Of a DNA stretch of 64,000 bases, positions 35,159 to 43,110 are shown piece after piece. Position numbers and translations under genes: made by a program. The notes below the pieces were generated by a model. The model ran no database searches. It was given only the letters and a program-made list of their open reading frames with translations, and was not told the origin of the DNA. Source of the stretch: JAIOSF01 sp047159865 (GTDB lineage Bacteria > Campylobacterota > Campylobacteria > Campylobacterales > Arcobacteraceae); contig NZ_AP038804.1 of NCBI RefSeq assembly GCF_047159865.1, forward strand, positions 992,001-1,056,000, written 5' to 3'. Each line of letters opens with the position of its first letter. The first letter of the stretch is position 1.

Positions 35159-36037
35159 TTATTGTAATAATCTCATTACATTTTGACTTGTAGAGTTTGC
35201 TTGACTTATAGCATAAGTACCAGCTTGAGAAATAATATTTTGTTTATTAAAGTTTGCAGATTCTTGTGCATAATCTACATCTCTAATTACAGATTCTGCT
35301 GCTTTTGTATTTGTTACTTGTGTCATCAAGTTTCTAATTGAAGACTCTAATTGGTTTTGAGTTGAACCGAAGTCTGCTCGCCATGAGTTTAGTTCTGTTA
35401 ATGAACTGTCTATGTTATCCATTAATGCTCTTGCTGAAGCTTGCATACCACCTGCACTATCTGTTGCAGCTGCACCCCAAGCACTTGCTTGAGTATAAAC
35501 TTCATCTAATCCATTAAGACCAGAAGTATTCGCTTGAACACCAGCTTTTGTTGCAATTGTATCTGCTGCTAATGTACCCATTTGAAATGTTAAAGATACT
35601 CCAACACCAGCACTAGTTGTTGTTTCTTGTAAAAGAGCTGTACCATTATATGTTGTTTGTTTTGCAATATTATCAATTTGTGCAGCTAATTTTGATATAT
35701 CCTTACCAATTGCTTGGATACCCTCTACAGATGTTGTTGCTGTACCTGCTTGAATTAATTTCTGCTTAATAACATCTAAAATATTAGATTGTTCTGCCAT
35801 AGCTTTATCTGCTATTTGTGTTAGTGTTACAGCTGAATTACCATTTGCTACTGCTTGATTTAATCCATTTGCTTGTGTTCTTAGTTTATCTGCTATTGAT
35901 AATCCTGATGCATCATCACTAGCTTTATTGATTTTATAACCTGTTGATAATTTCTCTAATGAACTTGAAATACTATTACTTGTATTTTTATTTGCTTCTT
36001 GTGCTACTAATGAGCTTACATTTGTATTGATTCTCAT
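35159..36037 (-). CDS. Flagellin (copy 1 of 5)
   Basis: A 292-residue flagellin without a folded D2/D3 domain. The N-terminal D0/D1 helices (MRINTNVSSLVAQEANKNTS, SSLEKLSTGYKINKASDDAS) and the C-terminal D1/D0 (LESSIRNLMTQVTNTKAAES, ISQANSTSQNVMRLLQ) are nearly the same in all five copies; only about residues 135-205 vary. It polymerises into the flagellar filament after export by the type III apparatus. Serines and threonines in the variable loop (TTSAGVG, ATDSAGG) are candidate pseudaminylation sites. It has the conserved 119-nt leader. Confidence 0.96.
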   Translation of the reverse strand: MRINTNVSSLVAQEANKNTSNSISSSLEKLSTGYKINKASDDASGLSIADKLRTQANGLNQAVANGNSAVTLTQIADKAMAEQSNILDVIKQKLIQAGTATTSVEGIQAIGKDISKLAAQIDNIAKQTTYNGTALLQETTTSAGVGVSLTFQMGTLAADTIATKAGVQANTSGLNGLDEVYTQASAWGAAATDSAGGMQASARALMDNIDSSLTELNSWRADFGSTQNQLESSIRNLMTQVTNTKAAESVIRDVDYAQESANFNKQNIISQAGTYAISQANSTSQNVMRLLQ

Positions 36038-36156
36038 AATTTATCCTTTTAAATATTTATGATACTTTGTAACTTGTGTTACGACGAATAAACATTCTCA
36101 TTTAAATCTCTTCTTTTGAGCATAGGGACTTTCACCCTTCGGTATAAATTTATACC
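36038..36156 (-). promoter_or_regulatory. Conserved structured leader of flagellin copy 1
   Basis: Starting from the distal end on the minus strand: perfect palindrome GGTATAAATTTATACC, then GAAGGGTGAAAGTCCCTATG (small G-C hairpin), a CTC/GAG stem, a GTAAC-loop-GTTAC hairpin, and AAAAGGAT as ribosome site. The same element precedes copies 2 and 3 with only a few changes. No match to a riboswitch class I recognise. Confidence 0.6.
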
Positions 36157-36173
36157 TATATAAATAATTTAGA

Positions 36174-36200
36174 AGAAACCTACCATAAAGCTAGGTTTCT
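36174..36200 (-). terminator. Hairpin after flagellin copy 2, probable terminator
   Basis: Nine-bp stem AGAAACCTA / TAGGTTTCT, 14 bases beyond the stop, followed by a T/A-rich tract with only a weak T-run. Identical hairpin occurs at 37223-37249. Confidence 0.6.
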
Positions 36201-36213
36201 ATCTATTGTTTAG

Positions 36214-37086
36214 CTATTGTAATAATCTCATTACATTTTGACTTGTAGAGTTTGCTTGACTTATAGCATAAGTACCAGCTTGAGAAATAATATTTTGTTT
36301 ATTAAAGTTTGCAGATTCTTGTGCATAATCTACATCTCTAATTACAGATTCTGCTGCTTTTGTATTTGTTACTTGTGTCATCAAGTTTCTAATTGAAGAC
36401 TCTAATTGATTTTGAGTTGAACCGTAATCTGCTCTCCATCCATTTAGTGTTGTAAGTGCTTTATCCATACCAGCTAATGAGTTTCTTGCCGATAACTGCA
36501 TATCTCCTGCACTTCCACCTGCTGTAAAAGCTGCAATTGTTGTTCTTGCAGAAGTTAATGCTGAAAGACCAAGTTCATTCGCTTGTACTCCAGCTTTTGT
36601 AGAAATAGTATCTGCTGCTAATGTTCCCATTTGGAATGTTAATGCTGTTCCTGCAGCATTTCCTGCAGCACTCTCTTGTAAAAGTGATGTACCATTATAT
36701 GTTGTTTGTTTTGCAATATTATTAACTTGGTCAATAAGTTTACCTATATCTTTACCAATAGCTTCAATACCTTCTGCAGATGTTGTTGCTGTACCAGCTT
36801 GAATTAATTTCTGCTTAATAACATCTAAAATATTAGATTGTTCTGCCATAGCTTTATCTGCTATTTGTGTTAGTGTTACAGCTGAATTACCATTTGCTAC
36901 TGCTTGATTTAATCCATTTGCTTGTGTTCTTAGTTTATCAGCTATTGATAATCCTGATGCATCATCACTAGCTTTATTGATTTTAAAACCTGTTGATAAT
37001 TTTTCTAATGAACTTGAAATACTATTACTTGTATTTTTATTTGCTTCTTGTGCTACTAATGAGCTTACATTTGTATTGATTCTCAT
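36214..37086 (-). CDS. Flagellin (copy 2 of 5)
   Basis: A 290-residue flagellin of the same design as its neighbours. The central part (about residues 120-225, containing ESAAGNAAGTALTFQMGTLA and GLSALTSARTTIAAFTAGGS) is identical to that of copy 5 at 39505, including the DNA, while the two ends match copies 1 and 3. This mosaic shows exchange between copies. Own leader and terminator. Confidence 0.96.
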   Translation of the reverse strand: MRINTNVSSLVAQEANKNTSNSISSSLEKLSTGFKINKASDDASGLSIADKLRTQANGLNQAVANGNSAVTLTQIADKAMAEQSNILDVIKQKLIQAGTATTSAEGIEAIGKDIGKLIDQVNNIAKQTTYNGTSLLQESAAGNAAGTALTFQMGTLAADTISTKAGVQANELGLSALTSARTTIAAFTAGGSAGDMQLSARNSLAGMDKALTTLNGWRADYGSTQNQLESSIRNLMTQVTNTKAAESVIRDVDYAQESANFNKQNIISQAGTYAISQANSTSQNVMRLLQ

Positions 37087-37205
37087 AATTTATCCTTTTA
37101 AATATTTATGATACTTTGTAACTTTTGTTACGACGAATAAACATTCTCATTTAAATCTCTTCTTTTGAGCATAGGGACTTTCACCCTTCGGTATAAATTT
37201 ATACC
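37087..37205 (-). promoter_or_regulatory. Conserved structured leader of flagellin copy 2
   Basis: Same element as at 36038. The loop of the GTAAC/GTTAC hairpin differs by one base (ACAA to AAAA on the minus strand) and leaves the stem intact. Confidence 0.6.
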
Positions 37206-37222
37206 TATATAAATAATTTAGA

Positions 37223-37249
37223 AGAAACCTACCATAAAGCTAGGTTTCT
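37223..37249 (-). terminator. Hairpin after flagellin copy 3, probable terminator
   Basis: Second copy of the AGAAACCTA / TAGGTTTCT hairpin, 1049 bases from the first. Confidence 0.6.
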
Positions 37250-37262
37250 ATCTATTGTTTAG

Positions 37263-38135
37263 CTATTGTAATAATCTCATTACATTTTGACTTGTAGAGT
37301 TTGCTTGACTTATAGCATAAGTACCAGCTTGAGAAATAATATTTTGTTTATTAAAGTTTGCAGATTCTTGTGCATAATCTACATCTCTAATTACAGATTC
37401 TGCTGCTTTTGTATTTGTTACTTGTGTCATCAAGTTTCTAATTGAAGACTCTAATTGATTTTGAGTTGAACCGAAGTCTGCTCTCCATCCATTTAATTTT
37501 GTAAGTGCCGCATCTACTTCATCAAGGTTTAATCTAGCAGCACTTTGAAGACCTGCTGCACTATCTGCTGTTGCTGTCCAAGTTTTTGCCGAAGCCTGTA
37601 AAACATCAATTGATAATCCTGATGTATTTGCAGTAACACCAGCTTTTGTTGCAATTGTATCTGCTGCTAATGTACCCATTTGAAATGTTAACGCTGTAGC
37701 AGAATCTGAACTAGCTGCACCTGCTTGTAATAATGATGTACCATTATATGTTGTTTGTTTTGCAATATTATTAACTTGATCTAATAATTTATCAATATCT
37801 TTACCAATAGCTTCAATACCTTCTGCAGATGTTGTTGCTGTTGATGCTTGGATTAATTTTTGTTTTACAACATCTAAAATATTAGATTGTTCTGCCATTG
37901 CTTTATCTGCTATTTGTGTTAGTGTTACAGCTGAATTACCATTTGCTACTGCTTGATTTAATCCATTTGCTTGTGTTCTTAGTTTATCTGCTATTGATAA
38001 TCCTGATGCATCATCACTAGCTTTATTGATTTTATAACCTGTTGATAATTTCTCTAATGAACTTGAAATACTATTACTTGTATTTTTATTTGCTTCTTGT
38101 GCTACTAATGAGCTTACATTTGTATTGATTCTCAT
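37263..38135 (-). CDS. Flagellin (copy 3 of 5)
   Basis: A 290-residue flagellin. The variable centre (GAASSDSATALTFQMGTLAA, IDVLQASAKTWTATADSAAG) is its own; the ends equal those of copies 1 and 2. Together with its leader it forms the first of the 1049-bp repeat units. Confidence 0.96.
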   Translation of the reverse strand: MRINTNVSSLVAQEANKNTSNSISSSLEKLSTGYKINKASDDASGLSIADKLRTQANGLNQAVANGNSAVTLTQIADKAMAEQSNILDVVKQKLIQASTATTSAEGIEAIGKDIDKLLDQVNNIAKQTTYNGTSLLQAGAASSDSATALTFQMGTLAADTIATKAGVTANTSGLSIDVLQASAKTWTATADSAAGLQSAARLNLDEVDAALTKLNGWRADFGSTQNQLESSIRNLMTQVTNTKAAESVIRDVDYAQESANFNKQNIISQAGTYAISQANSTSQNVMRLLQ

Positions 38136-38254
38136 AATTTATCCTTTTAAATATTTATGATACTTTGTAACTTGTGTTACGACGAATAAACATTCTCATT
38201 TGAATCTCTTCTTTTGAGCATAGGGACTTTCACCCTTCGGTATAAATTTATACC
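38136..38254 (-). promoter_or_regulatory. Conserved structured leader of flagellin copy 3
   Basis: Same element as at 36038 and 37087, with one base change in the ATTTAAATGAGAATG region. Sequence identity stops exactly at the palindrome; beyond it, TTATATAATAATTATGG may supply the promoter. Confidence 0.6.
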
Positions 38255-38296
38255 TACATTAACCATAATTATTATATAACTTTTCTTAAATTTAGA

Positions 38297-38491
38297 TTAA
38301 TTAGATTCCAAGTCTTGAATGACTTTTATTGTTTTTATATTACTATTAACTCTTCTTTTCATCGCATGTTTTTTAATATGCTTAGAAAGAATTTTTTTAT
38401 ATTTATTGTAATTTCTTGAATCTATTTCATATTCACATAATTTCTTTTGCAGTTTTAAAATATCGCTAGGGATAGAACTTTTTGTTTCCAT
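38297..38491 (-). CDS. Small basic helical protein of unknown function within the flagellin cluster
   Basis: A 64-residue, Lys/Arg-rich, wholly helical-looking protein (ILKLQKKLCEYEIDSRNYNK, then KKILSKHIKKHAMKRRVNSN) without signal or membrane segment. AGGAG eight bases before the ATG is strong, so translation is likely. An inverted repeat TGATAAT-N3-ATTATCA (38502-38518) sits directly upstream of this ribosome site. It lies between two flagellin units; a role in flagellin expression or RNA binding is only a guess. No family recognised. Confidence 0.55.
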   Translation of the reverse strand: METKSSIPSDILKLQKKLCEYEIDSRNYNKYKKILSKHIKKHAMKRRVNSNIKTIKVIQDLESN

Positions 38492-38501
38492 TTCTTTCTC
38501 C

Positions 38502-38518
38502 TGATAATCAAATTATCA
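38502..38518. promoter_or_regulatory. Inverted repeat upstream of the small gene's ribosome site
   Basis: TGATAATTTGATTATCA (minus strand): seven-bp arms with a three-base spacer, ending two bases into AGGAG. May be an operator or an RNA hairpin. Confidence 0.4.
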
Positions 38519-38562
38519 CATACCTTTTCTTAATATTAGATTAAAATACATAAGACTTATAA

Positions 38563-38592
38563 AAAAACCTAAGCTTTTAAACTTAGGTTTTT
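38563..38592 (-). terminator. Rho-independent terminator after flagellin copy 4
   Basis: Minus-strand stem AAAAACCTAAG / CTTAGGTTTTT with an eight-base loop and T-tail, 20 bases after the stop. Confidence 0.88.
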
Positions 38593-38611
38593 CATTATTT
38601 TATTATTTAAT

Positions 38612-39490
38612 TTATTGTAGTAATCTCATTATATTCTGACTTACATTATTTGCTTGACTTATAGCATAAGTACCAGCTTGAGAAATAATATTTTGTTTAT
38701 TAAAGTTTGCAGATTCTTGTGCATAATCTACATCTCTAATTACAGATTCTGCTGCTTTTGTATTTGTTACTTGTGTCATCAAGTTTCTAATTGAAGACTC
38801 TAATTGGTTTTGAGTTGAACCGAAGTCTGCTCTCCATGAGTTTAGTTGTGTTAATGCACTATCAATTTCAACTAACTGTCCTCTTGCTGATGCTTGCATA
38901 ACTGTAGCGTCTAATCCTGCACTCCATGCTTCAACACCTGTTTTTAATGCTGACATACCATTTAAACCTGCTGTATTTGCAAGTGTCCCTGAAGCAGTTT
39001 TAATTACATCACTTGCTGTTGTACCCATCTGAAATGTCATCGCAATTCCCGAGGTTACACTACCTGCAGATGCTGTACCCTGCAATAAATTTGTACCATT
39101 ATATGTAGTTTGTGCTGCAATATTATTTAATTGTTCCAATAATTTACTTATATCTTTACCAATAGCTTCAATACCTTCTGCAGATGTTGTTGCTGTTGAT
39201 GCTTGGATTAATTTTTGTTTTACAACATCTAAAATATTAGATTGTTCTGCCATAGCTTTATCTGCTATTTGTGTTAGTGTTACAGCTGAATTACCATTTG
39301 CTACTGCTTGATTTAATCCATTTGCTTGTGTTCTTAGTTTATCAGCTATTGATAATCCTGATGCATCATCACTAGCTTTATTGATTTTAAAACCTGTTGA
39401 TAATTTCTCTAATGAATTTGCAAGTGTTACATTTGTTTGTTTATTTGCTTCTTGTGCTACTAGTGAGCTTACATTTGTATTGATTCTCAT
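38612..39490 (-). CDS. Flagellin (copy 4 of 5)
   Basis: A 292-residue flagellin. The N-terminus reads NKQTNVTLANSLEKLSTGF and the C-terminus QANNVSQNIMRLLQ, so with copy 5 it forms a second subgroup distinct from copies 1-3. The variable centre (GTASAGSVTSGIAMTFQMGT, SALKTGVEAWSAGLDATVMQ) is unique. Only 14 bases separate it from copy 5 upstream, so these two form one transcript. Confidence 0.96.
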   Translation of the reverse strand: MRINTNVSSLVAQEANKQTNVTLANSLEKLSTGFKINKASDDASGLSIADKLRTQANGLNQAVANGNSAVTLTQIADKAMAEQSNILDVVKQKLIQASTATTSAEGIEAIGKDISKLLEQLNNIAAQTTYNGTNLLQGTASAGSVTSGIAMTFQMGTTASDVIKTASGTLANTAGLNGMSALKTGVEAWSAGLDATVMQASARGQLVEIDSALTQLNSWRADFGSTQNQLESSIRNLMTQVTNTKAAESVIRDVDYAQESANFNKQNIISQAGTYAISQANNVSQNIMRLLQ

Positions 39491-39504
39491 AATTTATTCC
39501 TTAT

Positions 39505-40377
39505 TTATTGTAACAATCTCATAACATTTTGTTGAACATTATTTGCTTGACTTATAGCATAAGTACCAGCTTGAGAAATAATATTTTGTTTATTAAAGTT
39601 TGCAGATTCTTGTGCATAATCTACATCTCTAATTACAGATTCTGCTGCTTTTGTATTTGTTACTTGTGTCATCAAGTTTCTAATTGAAGACTCTAATTGA
39701 TTTTGAGTTGAACCGTAATCTGCTCTCCATCCATTTAGTGTTGTAAGTGCTTTATCCATACCAGCTAATGAGTTTCTTGCCGATAACTGCATATCTCCTG
39801 CACTTCCACCTGCTGTAAAAGCTGCAATTGTTGTTCTTGCAGAAGTTAATGCTGAAAGACCAAGTTCATTCGCTTGTACTCCAGCTTTTGTAGAAATAGT
39901 ATCTGCTGCTAATGTTCCCATTTGGAATGTTAATGCTGTTCCTGCAGCATTTCCTGCAGCACTCTCTTGTAAAAGTGATGTACCATTATATGTTGTTTGT
40001 TTTGCAATATTATTAACTTGGTCAATAAGTTTACCTATATCTTTACCAATAGCTTCAATACCTTCTGCAGATGTTGTTGCTGTACCTGCTTGAATTAATT
40101 TCTGCTTAATAACATCTAAAATATTAGATTGTTCTGCCATTGCTTTATCTGCTATTTGTGTTAGTGTAATAGCACTATTACCATTTGCTACTGCTTGATT
40201 TAATCCATTTGCTTGTGTTCTTAGTTTATCAGCTATTGATAATCCTGATGCATCATCACTAGCTTTATTGATTTTAAAACCTGTTGATAATTTCTCTAAT
40301 GAACCTGCAAGTGTTACATTTGTTTGTTTATTTGCTTCTTGTGCTACTAGTGAGCTTACATTTGTATTGATTCTCAT
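39505..40377 (-). CDS. Flagellin (copy 5 of 5, first transcribed)
   Basis: A 290-residue flagellin with N-terminus NKQTNVTLAGSLEKLSTGF and C-terminus NNVQQNVMRLLQ. Its centre is identical to copy 2. It has a conventional upstream region: a TATAAT box at 40422-40427 and AGAGGAA before the ATG, without the 119-nt leader of copies 1-3. This implies different regulation of the two subgroups. Confidence 0.96.
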   Translation of the reverse strand: MRINTNVSSLVAQEANKQTNVTLAGSLEKLSTGFKINKASDDASGLSIADKLRTQANGLNQAVANGNSAITLTQIADKAMAEQSNILDVIKQKLIQAGTATTSAEGIEAIGKDIGKLIDQVNNIAKQTTYNGTSLLQESAAGNAAGTALTFQMGTLAADTISTKAGVQANELGLSALTSARTTIAAFTAGGSAGDMQLSARNSLAGMDKALTTLNGWRADYGSTQNQLESSIRNLMTQVTNTKAAESVIRDVDYAQESANFNKQNIISQAGTYAISQANNVQQNVMRLLQ

Positions 40378-40421
40378 GGAAAAATTCCTCTTTATATTAA
40401 GTGTATATGTTTTATAGTTCT

Positions 40422-40427
40422 ATTATA
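40422..40427 (-). promoter_or_regulatory. -10 box of the promoter for flagellin copies 5 and 4
   Basis: On the minus strand ACTTATAATAG lies 45 bases before the flagellin ATG. I see neither a sigma-54 GG-N10-GC pair nor a sigma-28-like CGATA element here. Confidence 0.55.
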
Positions 40428-40500
40428 AGTGAACATATCTTAACATTGGCTTATTTTTGAGAAATTTGTTGTTAGTAAGCCCTTTATCTAAAGCTTTTAC

Positions 40501-40552
40501 TTTCCAATTCTTAAGATAAGATTGTTGATAATCTTATCTTAAGAATTGGAAA
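40501..40552. repeat. Long perfect hairpin (23-bp stem) between hom and the flagellins
   Basis: Arms 40501-40523 and 40530-40552 (starting TTTCCAATTCTTAAGATAAG) pair perfectly with a six-base loop. It lies in the 232-base gap between the hom stop and the first flagellin promoter. Too AT-rich and lacking a T-run on the minus strand to be an ordinary terminator. Confidence 0.8.
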
Positions 40553-40567
40553 TTTTAAGGAGTATGT

Positions 40568-40603
40568 GTTATACAAATGTATACTCAAATACATTTGTAT
40601 AAC
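40568..40603. repeat. Second long hairpin (15-bp stem) next to the hom stop
   Basis: GTTATACAAATGTAT / ATACATTTGTATAAC with loop ACTCAA, seven bases past the hom stop codon. On the plus strand it is followed by TTTTATTT, on the minus strand by no T-run. It may end hom transcription as part of a double hairpin with 40501-40552. Confidence 0.75.
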
Positions 40604-40609
40604 TTTTAT

Positions 40610-41872
40610 TTACTCTTCTATTCTTATCATAGTAGGTTCACTATTAACGACACCTGCATTTTTTAATTCTTTCAAAGCATTTTTAATGTCTAACTCTTTA
40701 CAACTGTGTGTAGATAAAAGAAGGTTTACACTATTTGTTTTTGATGCTTTTTGTACCATTGTTTTTATAGAGATGTTTTTATCTCCTAAAATAGTAGCCA
40801 CTTTTGCTAATACTCCACTTTTATCTTCAACTTCAAGTCTTAGATAATATTTTGTAACCATATTATCTATATTTGCTAATTTAAGTCCTGATTCTAGTGG
40901 CTTATTAAATCCTAGCATTGGTGTTGATTTTCCACTTCTTGCAATGTCTATTATATTTGCTATGACTGCACTAGCAGTTGCATCGCCACCAGCACCTGGC
41001 CCATAATACATCGTTTCACCAACTTTATCTCCTATAACAGAAACTCCGTTCATCACACCATCTATTTTAGAAATCATTTCACTATTTGGAATAAGAACAG
41101 GATGAACTCTTAGTTCTACTTCATCTTCATTTGTTTTTGCTATTGCTAAAAGTTTTAAAGAGTAATCAAACTCTTTTGCAAAAGCGATATCATCACTATT
41201 GATATTTTCTATACCTTCAATTAGTATATCTTCAGGCTTAGCATCGATTCCATAAGCAATCGAAGCTAAAATAAGCAGTTTATGAGCAGCATCGAATCCA
41301 CCTACATCAAATGTAGGATCAGCTTCTGCGTATCCTAACTCTTGTGATTCTTTTAAAATATCTTCATATTCTACGCCATCATTGATCATTCGTGTTAGCA
41401 TATAGTTACATGTACCATTCATAATACCTTTGATAGATTCTATGTGATTTGCACTCAATCCATCTCTTAGGGCATTAATAATAGGGATTCCACCAGCAAC
41501 TGCTGCTTCAAATTCAAATGCAGTGTCACCCGCTATATCTTGTAAATCATATCTGTGATACGCAAGAAGTGCTTTGTTTGCTGTTACAACTGCTTTCCCT
41601 TTTTGGAGTGCTTTTTTAACAACTTCGTAAGGTTGTTCAACACCACCCATTAGTTCAACTACTATATCAATAGAATCATCATTTAATATATCATCAACAT
41701 TATCGGTAAGTTTAATAGACACATCTCTTTTTTTTGATAGATTATGAACCACACCACTTACAGGTGTGATTTCTACTCCTGCTCTTGCTGTAATAATATC
41801 TTTATTAGCTTCTAATATTTGACAAACACTAGACCCAACTGTTCCTACACCTATTATTCCTACTTTTAACAT
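40610..41872 (-). CDS. hom: Homoserine dehydrogenase
   Basis: A 420-residue enzyme that reduces aspartate semialdehyde to homoserine for threonine and methionine. NAD(P)-binding GIIGVGTVGSSVCQIL (about 5-20), VVTANKALLA (about 95-104), AGGIPIINALRDGL (about 126-139) and GTCNYMLTRM are present; the C-terminal ACT domain (about 348-420) senses threonine. Starts immediately after the AlaC-like gene with no gap, so the pair is translationally linked. Confidence 0.96.
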   Translation of the reverse strand: MLKVGIIGVGTVGSSVCQILEANKDIITARAGVEITPVSGVVHNLSKKRDVSIKLTDNVDDILNDDSIDIVVELMGGVEQPYEVVKKALQKGKAVVTANKALLAYHRYDLQDIAGDTAFEFEAAVAGGIPIINALRDGLSANHIESIKGIMNGTCNYMLTRMINDGVEYEDILKESQELGYAEADPTFDVGGFDAAHKLLILASIAYGIDAKPEDILIEGIENINSDDIAFAKEFDYSLKLLAIAKTNEDEVELRVHPVLIPNSEMISKIDGVMNGVSVIGDKVGETMYYGPGAGGDATASAVIANIIDIARSGKSTPMLGFNKPLESGLKLANIDNMVTKYYLRLEVEDKSGVLAKVATILGDKNISIKTMVQKASKTNSVNLLLSTHSCKELDIKNALKELKNAGVVNSEPTMIRIEE

Positions 41873-43099
41873 CTATTTCTCTCCATTTTCATACTGCTTT
41901 AAAAATGTTTTTATATTTCTTGCAGCTTGTCGTATTCTTTTGTCATTTTCTATCAATGCTATTCTTACATAGTTTTCACCAGTTGGTCCAAACCCAATAC
42001 CAGGTGCAACTGCAACTCCAGCTTCTACAAGCAATTTTTTTGAAAATTCTAGTGAACCTAAATGTTCTACACATTTTGGAAGTTTTGCCCATACAAACAT
42101 ACTTGCTTTGTTTCTTTTTATTTTCCAACCTGCATTTGCAAAAGCATCTAAAAGTACATCTTGTCTGTGATCATATTTGTCTGTTATATCTTGTACACAT
42201 TTTTGGTCACCATTTAGTGCCACTGTAGCTGCAACTTGAATAGGTGTAAACATTCCATAATCTAACCACGATTTTATTTTTTGTAAAGCACCTATAAGTC
42301 TAGTATTTCCTACAAAAAAACCTACTCTCCAACCTGCCATATTATATGATTTACTTAATGTAAATGACTCAACTGCAACATCCAAAGCTCCAGGTGCTGC
42401 TAATATAGATGGTGTTTTATACCCATCAAAAGTAATATCACCATACGCAATATCACTAATTACATAAAATCGCTCTTTTTTTGCCATATTTACAAGTCTT
42501 ACATAAAATTCAGGTGTTACAGTTGCTGTAGATGGGTTGTGTGGAAAATTCACTAAAACATGTTTTGGTCTTTTGCCCTCTTCGGCATTATCAAATATCT
42601 CTTGAAGGTCATTGAAAAATCTATCCTCATCTATTTCATAATCTTCGTTAAAAACTATACCAAAATTTTTCACCTCTCCACCTGCTAATATAAAAGCATA
42701 ATTATGAATAGGATATGTTGGATCAGGAACAACAGTCACATCACCTGGATTTGTAATAGCATAAGCTAAATGTGCATATCCCTCTTTACTTCCCATGGTA
42801 GCAACACATTGTGTTTGTGGATCTAAAACTACATCATATCGTCTTTCGTACCAATCTGCTATAGCTTTTAGTAATTTAGGGATACCTTTTGATGTAGAGT
42901 ATCCATGTGTTTTTGTTTTTTTAGCAGATTCTACTAACTTTTCTCTAATATGATTAGGGGTATCTCCATCTGGATTTCCCATCGAAAAATCTATAACATC
43001 GTGACCATTATGTCGCTCTTTCATTTTAAGTTCATTTACCTCTGCAAATACATATTTTGGTAATAACTCTACTCTATTAAATTTTATTTCATCAAACAT
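41873..43099 (-). CDS. AlaC-like PLP-dependent aminotransferase
   Basis: A 408-residue class I/II aminotransferase. The N-terminus (FNRVELLPKYVFAEVNELKM, IDFSMGNPDG, THGYSTSKGIPKL) closely follows the E. coli AlaC pattern, and the PLP lysine is in FTLSKSYNMAGWRVGF (about 252-267). AlaC uses pyruvate/glutamate; in this phylum such genes are also annotated as aspartate or LL-diaminopimelate aminotransferase. Linkage to hom suggests service in the aspartate family, so the exact substrate remains open. Confidence 0.85.
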   Translation of the reverse strand: MFDEIKFNRVELLPKYVFAEVNELKMKERHNGHDVIDFSMGNPDGDTPNHIREKLVESAKKTKTHGYSTSKGIPKLLKAIADWYERRYDVVLDPQTQCVATMGSKEGYAHLAYAITNPGDVTVVPDPTYPIHNYAFILAGGEVKNFGIVFNEDYEIDEDRFFNDLQEIFDNAEEGKRPKHVLVNFPHNPSTATVTPEFYVRLVNMAKKERFYVISDIAYGDITFDGYKTPSILAAPGALDVAVESFTLSKSYNMAGWRVGFFVGNTRLIGALQKIKSWLDYGMFTPIQVAATVALNGDQKCVQDITDKYDHRQDVLLDAFANAGWKIKRNKASMFVWAKLPKCVEHLGSLEFSKKLLVEAGVAVAPGIGFGPTGENYVRIALIENDKRIRQAARNIKTFLKQYENGEK

Positions 43100-43110
43100 T
43101 TTTATCCCTT

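Noticed and set aside
36038..36156. c-di-GMP-I riboswitch in the flagellin leader
   Set aside because: The conserved CACGCACAGGGCAAACC core and the receptor loop are missing; only small hairpins are shared with many RNAs.
35159..40377. CRISPR-like or transposon-type repeats
   Set aside because: The repeats are whole flagellin genes and their leaders; no short regular spacers, transposase or terminal inverted repeats are present.
40378..40450. Sigma-54 or sigma-28 promoter for flagellin copy 5
   Set aside because: No GG-N10-GC pair and no CGATA-type -10 element; a plain TATAAT explains the region. I recall that Arcobacter butzleri was reported to lack these sigma factors.
41905..42228. A 107-residue plus-strand frame inside the AlaC-like gene
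   Set aside because: Leu/His-rich translation with no family resemblance; antisense shadow of a conserved enzyme.
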